Assembly: GCA_017882945.1 (NCBI GenBank)
Contig: JADGON010000317.1
Location: forward strand, 1 to 11,877
Direction: 5' to 3'
Source of the DNA: Acidimicrobiia bacterium
GTDB taxonomy: Bacteria; Actinomycetota; Acidimicrobiia; IMCC26256; JAENVU01
DNA length: 11,877 bases
Shown here: one piece after another, positions 7,158-11,877 of the stretch
Layout of the letters: every line of letters begins with the position of its first letter
How positions within the stretch are numbered: position 1 is the stretch's first letter
Made by a program: the position numbers and the translations under genes
The notes under the pieces: generated by a model
Seen by the model: only the letters and a program-made list of their open reading frames with translations
Told to the model about the DNA's origin: nothing
The model's database searches: none

Positions 7158-7931
7158 TCACGCGACCGTCGCGCCCCCGTCGACTGCGAACACTTGTCCC
7201 GTGACGTGGCGGGCATCGTCCGAGAGGAGGAAGCCGGCCACGCTCGCGATGTCCTCGGCCTCGGCCACGTGCCCGAGTGGGACGGTGCGCCGGGCCCGCC
7301 GCAGGGCGTCCTCGGACTTCCAGGTGTCGCCGGCCATCGGCGTGTTGACGCCGCCCGGGCAGATGCAGTTCGCGCGGATTCCCTTGGGCCCGCCCTGCAC
7401 CGCGGCGAGCCGGGTCAGTGCCGCGACGCCGCCCTTGCTCGCGGTGTACCCCGTGCCGATGCCGTGCCCCCGGATCGCGGCGGTCGAGGCGACGGTCACG
7501 ACGCTCCCGCTGCTCTCGCCTTCATCGCGCGCGAGGTGAGGGATCGCGTGCTTGATCGCCAAGAACGTCCCCGCGAGGTTCACCTGCAGCACCTTGAGGA
7601 ACGTGTCGAGCGTGACGTTCTCGAGCGGCTGGAGGTCGTCGCCCGCGAAGATCCCCGCGCACGTGACCAGCCCGTCGAGGCGGCCGAAGCACCCGACGGC
7701 GCGCGCGACGGCGTAGGCCACAGCATCCTCGTCGCCGACGTCTCCGGTGCTCGTCTCGATCCGACCGCCCGCGGCCGCGGCGCGGGTTGCGGTCTCGACC
7801 AGACCCACCTCTGACCGGTCGAGCGCCAGGACGGAGCCGCCGCGGGTCACGACCTCGAGCGCGGTCGCCTGACCGATGCCGCTGCCCGCACCCGTGACGA
7901 GCACCACCCGCCCGTCGAGATCACTGCGCAT
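7158..7931 (-). CDS. Short-chain dehydrogenase/reductase (SDR), NAD-type
   Basis: Classical SDR oxidoreductase, 257 aa, single Rossmann domain. Cofactor loop TGAGSGIG is at residues 13-20, and Asp38 after the second strand (LALD) favours NAD(H). The usual NNAG is TCAG (90-93). The catalytic tetrad is complete: Asn118 (VNLAG), Ser149, Tyr162 and Lys166 (YTASK). The CPGGVNTPM substrate-loop start and C-terminal VTGQVFAVDGG are standard. The frame stays open for 360 codons upstream, but that stretch is only the antisense of the divergent SDR gene. The ATG at 7931 precedes the normal N-terminus (MRSDLDGRVVLVTG) and no Shine-Dalgarno is visible before it, so a leaderless transcript is possible. 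It heads a minus-strand run with the YetF/DUF421 and luciferase-like genes. Substrate unknown; probably a secondary alcohol or ketone. Confidence 0.9.
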   Translation of the reverse strand: MRSDLDGRVVLVTGAGSGIGQATALEVVTRGGSVLALDRSEVGLVETATRAAAAGGRIETSTGDVGDEDAVAYAVARAVGCFGRLDGLVTCAGIFAGDDLQPLENVTLDTFLKVLQVNLAGTFLAIKHAIPHLARDEGESSGSVVTVASTAAIRGHGIGTGYTASKGGVAALTRLAAVQGGPKGIRANCICPGGVNTPMAGDTWKSEDALRRARRTVPLGHVAEAEDIASVAGFLLSDDARHVTGQVFAVDGGATVA

Positions 7932-7979
7932 AAGGGGACGGTAGCGTGACGGCTCGGCGCAGACGAACGAGGAGCGCGC
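7932..7979. promoter_or_regulatory. Compact divergent promoter region between two SDR genes
   Basis: Only 48 bases separate two divergent starts, so promoters for both directions must lie here or inside the coding sequences. Two -10-like hexamers of the actinobacterial TAnnnT form overlap: TAGCGT on the plus strand (7942-7947) and TACCGT on the minus strand (7943 to 7938). The minus-strand hexamer ends 6 bases before the ATG at 7931, which fits a leaderless mRNA. The plus-strand hexamer would leave a short leader carrying GAGGAG (7969-7974), 5 bases before GTG 7980. No convincing -35 boxes are seen, so the call is tentative. Confidence 0.4.
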
Positions 7980-8756
7980 GTGAAGGACCCGGCAATCGCG
8001 ATGCACACCGTGGCGGACAAGGTCATCGTCGTGACCGGCGCCGGGCGCGGGGTCGGCAAGGGGATGGCCGTCCATCTCGGCCGGGGTGGGGCGAAGGTCG
8101 TCGTCGCGGAGTGGAAGCGCGATCTGCTCGACGCGGCCGTCGCCGAGCTCGAAGCACTCGGTGTGACGACGCTCGGGCTGCAGTGCAACGTCATGGAGCG
8201 TGGCGAGATCGAGGCGATGGTCGCGGCCACGGTGGATCGGTTCGGCCGGGTCGACGGTCTGATCAACAACGCGCAGACCTTCCGCCCGCTCGCGTCGATG
8301 TCGGAGGTGAGCGAAGACGACATCGACGTCTTCTACCGCTCCGGGGTCAAAGGCACGGTGTGGGCGATGCAAGCGGTGTATCCCCACATGCGCGAGCAGG
8401 GCTGGGGTCGCATCGTGAACTTCGGCTCGTCGATGGGGATCACCGGTGGGAAGGGATTCGGTGCGTACAACGCATCCAAGGAGGCGATCCGGGCGCTGAC
8501 GCGCACCGCCGCGCGCGAGTGGGCGCCGGACGGCATCGTCGTGAACTGCATCGCGCCCGCGGCCGCGGACCACCACGGGGACGCGGGCAAGCAGAGCGAG
8601 GGCTACCGGATCTTCATGGAGAACTGCCCGATGGGCCGCCAGGGTGATCCGGAGCTCGACATCGGACCGCTTGCGTGGTTCCTGTGCTCCGACGCGTGCC
8701 GGTACCTCACCGGCCACACCTTCATGGCCGACGGCGGGGCGTTCATGTGGGCATGA
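7980..8756 (+). CDS. Atypical SDR family oxidoreductase coupled to DUF2332 gene
   Basis: SDR-fold protein, 258 aa. Present are the cofactor loop TGAGRGVG (residues 19-26), acidic Glu44 after the second strand (suggesting NAD), Ser150/151, and Tyr163 and Lys167 (YNASK). Departures from the classical pattern are NNAQ (97-100) instead of NNAG, and SGVKG (121-125) where the tetrad Asn of VNxxG is expected, so Gly122 replaces that Asn. The substrate loop is also unusual (APAAADHHGDAG) and the C-terminus ends GGAFMWA. GTG 7980 is chosen because GAGGAG lies 5 bases upstream; ATG 8001 is a possible shorter start. The stop codon overlaps the next start in ATGA (8753-8756). It may be a working dehydrogenase with altered proton relay, or an SDR with a specialised substrate. 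Substrate unknown. Confidence 0.88.
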   Translation: MKDPAIAMHTVADKVIVVTGAGRGVGKGMAVHLGRGGAKVVVAEWKRDLLDAAVAELEALGVTTLGLQCNVMERGEIEAMVAATVDRFGRVDGLINNAQTFRPLASMSEVSEDDIDVFYRSGVKGTVWAMQAVYPHMREQGWGRIVNFGSSMGITGGKGFGAYNASKEAIRALTRTAAREWAPDGIVVNCIAPAAADHHGDAGKQSEGYRIFMENCPMGRQGDPELDIGPLAWFLCSDACRYLTGHTFMADGGAFMWA

Positions 8757-9823
8757 CCCAGGGCGACCGCGGCGCACTCGCCGAGTACTTCCGACTCGAG
8801 GCGGTCGGCTTGGGGGAGATCGGCTCGCCCTTCTACGCCGAGCTCGAACGGCGGATGGCCGACGACGTCGAGGAGGGTGGTCCCACCTGGGCGGTGCTCG
8901 AGTCGCGCGCCGGCGCGCCGTTCGACGACGCGTTGGCACTGCGGCTCCTCGGCGGGGTCCACCTGATGGTGCTCTCGGGCACCGCGGGGGAGCTGGCGCG
9001 TCACTACCCATCGGTTGGAGGCGACGGCGACGCCGCGGCCGCGTGGTGGCAGCTCCGCGACCTCATGGAGCAGCCACCGCCCGAGGTGCTCGACGCCCTC
9101 ACGCGCCCGCCGCAGACCAACGAGGTCGGCCGGTCGGCGGCGCTCGTCCCCGGGTTCCTCAAGGTAGCGGCCGAGACCGCGGCGCCGTTGCGGCTGGTCG
9201 AGCTCGGTGCGAGCGCAGGCCTCAACCTGCGCGCCGAGCACTACTGGTACGAGCAGAACGGAATGGGTTGGGGTGATCCCGACTCACCGGTGCGCTTCGT
9301 CGACCTCTGGCCCGGATCCACACCGCCGCTGGACACGGCCGCAACCGTGGTCGAACGCATCGGCTGTGACCGCGATCCGATCGACGCGACCCAGCCCGAC
9401 TCCGCGCTCCGGCTCTTGTCGTACGTCTGGCCCGACCAGAAGGAGCGACTCGAGCGGCTGCGCGCCGCGCTGGACCTCGCGCCCCGCCTTCCAGTCGACA
9501 TCGCGCGCGCGTCCATCGAGGAATGGCTCCCCGAGCAGCTCGCGACCCCGGTGCCGGGCGCAACGACCGTCGTGTACCACTCCATCGTCTGGCAGTACCT
9601 GCCGGAGCCGACGCGTGCGTTGGTCATCGACACGATCGAGGCTGCCGGCCGTCGGGCGACGCGCGAGGCACCGCTCGCCTATCTCCGGCTCGAACCCACG
9701 CCTGAGACCTACTTCCCCGCGGAGCTGCGGTTGACGGTCTGGCCGGGCGCGGGTGCTGCGGGTGAGAGCCGGCGACTCGCGACCAGCGGGTTCCACTTCG
9801 GTCCGGTCACCTGGACCGGTTGA
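8753..9823 (+). CDS. DUF2332 family protein of unknown function
   Basis: Soluble 356 aa protein recognised as DUF2332 by overall organisation and by LRLVELGASAGLNL (about residues 145-158), the following YWYEQNGMGWG, and VVYHSIVWQYLPEPTR near residue 272. No signal peptide or membrane helix is visible. The N-terminal third is helical and acidic. The Gly-rich VELGASAGLN (E150, G152, G156, N158) resembles motif I of Rossmann-type methyltransferases, so a SAM-binding-like fold is a reasonable guess. The family has no established reaction that I know of. The ATG overlaps the SDR stop (ATGA), and this start is preferred over the in-frame GTG at 8747 or GTG 8675 because those would lie inside the SDR gene. 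Coupling suggests shared expression, not necessarily a shared pathway. Confidence 0.85.
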   Translation: MTQGDRGALAEYFRLEAVGLGEIGSPFYAELERRMADDVEEGGPTWAVLESRAGAPFDDALALRLLGGVHLMVLSGTAGELARHYPSVGGDGDAAAAWWQLRDLMEQPPPEVLDALTRPPQTNEVGRSAALVPGFLKVAAETAAPLRLVELGASAGLNLRAEHYWYEQNGMGWGDPDSPVRFVDLWPGSTPPLDTAATVVERIGCDRDPIDATQPDSALRLLSYVWPDQKERLERLRAALDLAPRLPVDIARASIEEWLPEQLATPVPGATTVVYHSIVWQYLPEPTRALVIDTIEAAGRRATREAPLAYLRLEPTPETYFPAELRLTVWPGAGAAGESRRLATSGFHFGPVTWTG

Positions 9824-9841
9824 CGACTTCCCGGAGATCTC

Positions 9842-9890
9842 CCGGCGCCGGTCAGGCTCGGCTGGCTCGGCCGGGACTGGTCGGCGCCGG
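9842..9890. terminator. GC-rich inverted repeat at a convergent gene junction
   Basis: CCGGCGCCGGTCAG (9842-9855) can pair with CTGGTCGGCGCCGG (9877-9890) at 12 of 14 positions around a 21-base loop. It begins 18 bases after the DUF2332 stop and spans the stop codon of the opposing isomerase gene (9852-9854). Position and symmetry fit a bidirectional terminator or end-stabilising hairpin. There is no T-run on either side, which weakens the call; GC-rich hairpins without U-tracts are known in actinobacteria. A separate perfect palindrome GGAGATCTCC (9833-9842) lies just before it. Confidence 0.35.
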
Positions 9891-10709
9891 CGGGCCGCCA
9901 GCCAGGAGCTCGGCGAGCCGGTCGACGGCGCGCGGGATCGCGCGGTCGTAGCCCTCGGCATCGATCGCAGGGCCGATGAGCTCGAGGTCGAAGCAGCCCT
10001 GGTAGCCGGCGTCGAGTACCTGACCGACGATCCGGGCCAGGGGGATGTCGCCGTCGCCCGGTACGAGCCGGTTCGGGGTCGACCGCGTGCCCACCGCGAA
10101 GTCGCTGACCTGCACCAGCTGCAACCGGTCGACCGCATCCAGGATGGTCGAGCCGAGATCGCGCTCGGCCCAGCACGCGTTGATCTCCATGCACACGCCG
10201 ACCCCGAGTCGTTGCGCCAGGTCCACGACGTCGCGCAACGTGTGCACGAACCCCACGTCGACGCGCAACGAGTTCGTGTGCTCCAGCGCGAACGGGATCG
10301 CCCGATCCCGTGCCTCGCCCAGCACCGGCCCGAGTGCCTCCTCGAGCGCGTCGGCGGCCGCTTCCCAGGTGAGCCCACCCGCCGGTCCGGTTGTGAACAC
10401 CAGACACTCCGCGCCAACCGTCGCGCCGGCCTCGAGCGCGTGCATGAGCCGCTCGCGCTGTTGCCCCCATTGCCCCGGGCGCGCAAGGTGGAACGGACCG
10501 AGCCCGATCAGGTTCGTGACCCGCAGCCCCGCGTCCCGTACCCGTGCCGCTCCGTCGATCCACCCGTGCCGCTCGAGCTTCACCACCGAGACGCCCACGT
10601 TCGTGATGCCGTGGTCCGCATAGAAGGCGAGGTCTTCTTCCAGCGACCAGTCGTAGGTGCAGATCGCGCTGACAGAGATGCGATCAGCACCGGGGCGTGT
10701 CCTGGTCAC
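9852..10709 (-). CDS. TIM-barrel sugar phosphate isomerase/epimerase-like protein
   Basis: 285 aa protein of the xylose-isomerase-like/AP-endonuclease-2 TIM-barrel superfamily, which includes inosose isomerases, dehydratases and hydroxypyruvate isomerases. Supporting features are SVSAICTYDWSLEEDLAFYA with HGITNVGV, VTNLIGLGPFHL, PFALEHTNS (Glu143), GVCMEINACW (Glu175), QVSDFAVGTRS (Asp203), VPGDGDIPL and DLELIGP (Glu243). The usual metal set is Glu, Asp-x-x-His, His and Glu. Here Glu143 and Glu243 are kept, but the middle positions read Glu175 and Gln-Val-Ser-Asp, so metal binding or chemistry may differ. The start is GTG, sharing GTGA (10706-10709) with the SDR stop, which implies translational coupling. 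A Pro/Ala/Arg-rich tail follows the barrel. Fold is confident; substrate (sugar, cyclitol or hydroxy acid) is not known. Confidence 0.82.
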   Translation of the reverse strand: MTRTRPGADRISVSAICTYDWSLEEDLAFYADHGITNVGVSVVKLERHGWIDGAARVRDAGLRVTNLIGLGPFHLARPGQWGQQRERLMHALEAGATVGAECLVFTTGPAGGLTWEAAADALEEALGPVLGEARDRAIPFALEHTNSLRVDVGFVHTLRDVVDLAQRLGVGVCMEINACWAERDLGSTILDAVDRLQLVQVSDFAVGTRSTPNRLVPGDGDIPLARIVGQVLDAGYQGCFDLELIGPAIDAEGYDRAIPRAVDRLAELLAGGPPAPTSPGRASRA

Positions 10710-11491
10710 CCGAGCACGGCTCCCCGCGCCGCGCTGCTGCCCCCGTCCAGAGGGAGGTTGACCCCGGTCACGAACTCGCTCTCACGGCTCGCGAAGTAGA
10801 CGGCCGCGTGTGCGACGTCGTCGGCGACGCCGAGCCGGGTGAGGTGCTGCGCCTCGCGCTTCCGGCGCACCTCGGGATCGAGCGACGCGTCGCGGCGGTC
10901 GTTGAGGACGTACCCGGGGCTGATGGTGTTGCAGCGGATTCCGACGCTCGCGTAGTCCACGGCGATGGCGCGCGTGAGCCCGTTCAAGCCGGACTTGGAG
11001 GTTGCGTACGCGCTGAGGCCCGGTGACGAACGCTCGGCCGCCCGGCTCGAGATGTTGATGATCGCACCGTGTCCGGCCTCGATCATGTGCGGGATCGCCC
11101 GCCGGCAGGTCCACATCGGTGCGGTGAGGTTCACCCGCAGGGTGGCTTCCCACGCGCTCGTCGTCATCTCGGCGACCGGTCCGTCGCTCTCGTCGACGAT
11201 GCTCGCGACCGCGTTGTTGACCAGCACGGTCAGTCCACCGAGCGCGCTCACCGCGGCGTCGACGAGCGCTTCCGACGCAGCTTCCTCGGACAGGTCGGCC
11301 GCGACGAAGACCGCGTGGCCACCTTGGTCTCGCACCTGCTTCACGACCGCGTCGCCTCGGGCCTCGTCGCGCCCGTGCACGACCACGGCGGCTCCTTCGG
11401 CCGCGAACCGCACGGCGATCGCCCGTCCGATGCCCGACGTCGAACCGGTGATGAGCGCGCGCTCACCTTCAAGACGCATGCCGCCCGTCAC
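10706..11491 (-). CDS. Short-chain dehydrogenase/reductase (SDR), NADP-type
   Basis: Classical-length SDR, 261 aa from the GTG at 11491, with TGSTSGIG (residues 15-22). HGRD (39-42) after the second strand has an Arg in place of the acidic residue and so favours NADP(H). NNAV (92-95) replaces NNAG. The tetrad is complete with Asn121 (VNLTAP), Ser148/149, Tyr162 and Lys166 (YATSK). SPGYVLND and VTGVNLPLDGG are normal downstream elements, and about nine extra residues follow the usual end. The GTG shares GTGA (11488-11491) with the stop of the HIT gene. ATG four codons later (11479) is an alternative that gives the normal N-terminus MRLEGERALITG. It is similar to 3-oxoacyl-ACP-reductase or glucose-dehydrogenase-type SDRs, but the substrate cannot be read from sequence. 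It lies between HIT and TIM-barrel genes in one transcript. Confidence 0.9.
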   Translation of the reverse strand: MTGGMRLEGERALITGSTSGIGRAIAVRFAAEGAAVVVHGRDEARGDAVVKQVRDQGGHAVFVAADLSEEAASEALVDAAVSALGGLTVLVNNAVASIVDESDGPVAEMTTSAWEATLRVNLTAPMWTCRRAIPHMIEAGHGAIINISSRAAERSSPGLSAYATSKSGLNGLTRAIAVDYASVGIRCNTISPGYVLNDRRDASLDPEVRRKREAQHLTRLGVADDVAHAAVYFASRESEFVTGVNLPLDGGSSAARGAVLG

Positions 11492-11877
11492 TCGCTCACG
11501 CCGGTGGCTCCGGCGGATCGAAGCGCCGCCCGCAGCCGGTCGGCGGCAGCCTCGAGCGCTTCGGGAGGGGTGGTCGAGTCCGCGTTGCCGAAGTCGAGGT
11601 CGCGCATCCCGTCGATCGGCACGACGTGGAGGTGGACGTGGGGCACCTCGAGCCCCGCGATCATCAGGCCCACCCGCTCGGGTGCGAATGCGCGCTGCTG
11701 CGCGGTCGCGATCTGCTGGGCCACCAGCATGAGGTGGGCGTTGAGCTCCGGATCAAGGTCGATCCAGTGGTCGACCTCGGCTCTCGGGACGACGAGCGTG
11801 TGACCGGTCTTGAGGGGTGCGATCGAGAGAAACGCGACGCAGAGGTCGTCGCGCCACACGAACGTCCCCGGCAGCTC
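11488..11877 (-). CDS. HIT family (histidine triad) nucleotide-binding protein, N-terminus cut off
   Basis: Small nucleotide hydrolase/transferase of the histidine triad superfamily. These proteins act on nucleoside phosphoramidates, dinucleoside polyphosphates or related nucleotidyl compounds in the cytoplasm. The catalytic motif H-V-H-L-H-V-V is encoded at 11640-11620 within VPHVHLHVVP. The frame is open to the window edge and reads ELPGTFVWRDDLCVAFLSI then APLKTGHTLVVPR, the normal N-terminal half of a HIT domain. The real start, probably including the family's CxxC-like segment, therefore lies a few codons outside, and the internal GTG at 11859 is not the start. 129 residues are visible. 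An acidic/Ala-rich tail of about 45 residues follows the motif. It is the upstream member of a three-gene chain with an SDR and a TIM-barrel protein, linked by 4-base overlaps. Confidence 0.88.
   Translation of the reverse strand, partial: ELPGTFVWRDDLCVAFLSIAPLKTGHTLVVPRAEVDHWIDLDPELNAHLMLVAQQIATAQQRAFAPERVGLMIAGLEVPHVHLHVVPIDGMRDLDFGNADSTTPPEALEAAADRLRAALRSAGATGVSE

Noticed and set aside
7932..9011. 360-codon N-terminal extension of the minus-strand SDR (possible fusion protein)
   Set aside because: The extension lies antisense to the well-supported SDR gene at 7980-8756 and has an Arg/Pro-rich composition without domain features. The normal SDR N-terminus begins at the ATG at 7931.
9284..10486. 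400-codon minus-strand open frame across the convergent junction
   Set aside because: It overlaps two real genes in the wrong frame, has an Arg/Ser/Ala-rich random-looking translation, and no conserved motif.
4150..11491. Inositol catabolism cluster (IolA-like dehydrogenase, isomerase-like TIM-barrel protein, SDRs)
   Set aside because: The candidate pieces lie on opposite strands in separate transcription units. No IolB, IolC, IolD or IolG is present, and the TIM-barrel protein has an unusual metal-site pattern. The transporter linkage is a better explanation for the dehydrogenase.
1..11877. Defence system, prophage, insertion sequence, CRISPR array, tRNA or rRNA
   Set aside because: No nuclease, helicase, transposase or integrase motifs, no regularly spaced repeats and no RNA-gene-like structured gaps were seen. 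Almost every base belongs to a metabolic or transport gene.

Overview
The window is a gene-dense, high-GC (roughly two thirds or more G+C by eye), plasmid-free-looking stretch of chromosome. The probable source is an actinomycetote, perhaps an uncultured Acidimicrobiia-type lineage. The pointers are strong GC3 bias, frequent GTG starts, a luciferase-like (F420/FMN) oxidoreductase, a DUF2332 protein, several short-chain dehydrogenases (SDRs) and a YetF/DUF421 membrane protein. There are no rRNA or tRNA genes, insertion sequences, integrases, CRISPR arrays or phage genes, and no non-coding gap above about 60 bases.

Layout. (1) Positions 2-5646, plus strand: a complete PotA-PotD-PotB-PotC type ABC importer for polyamines or a related cationic amine (the ATPase lacks its extreme N-terminus at the window edge). 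It is followed 59 bases later by a CoA-acylating (methyl)malonate-semialdehyde dehydrogenase (mmsA/iolA family). (2) Positions 5657-7931, minus strand: a three-gene run, in transcription order SDR, YetF/DUF421 membrane protein, luciferase-like oxidoreductase. (3) Positions 7980-9823, plus strand: a second SDR, divergent from the first across only 48 bases, translationally coupled by ATGA overlap to a DUF2332 protein. (4) Positions 9852-11877, minus strand: HIT-family protein (truncated by the window edge), third SDR and a TIM-barrel sugar-isomerase/epimerase-like protein, joined by two successive 4-base GTGA overlaps.

How they may work together. The importer plus dehydrogenase reads as an uptake-and-catabolism operon. 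Polyamine breakdown can yield beta-alanine and malonate semialdehyde, which this enzyme family converts to acetyl-CoA. The aminotransferase and amine-oxidising steps are not in the window, so this is inference. The remaining genes are mainly redox enzymes of unknown substrate. The three SDRs differ in cofactor-determining residues, so they look like independent enzymes rather than recent duplicates.

I see no defence system, mobile element or clearly new multi-gene machine. The best leads are the SDR at 7980-8756, which has lost the usual tetrad Asn and has NNAQ for NNAG, coupled to a DUF2332 protein with a methyltransferase-like glycine motif; and the TIM-barrel protein with altered metal-ligand positions.
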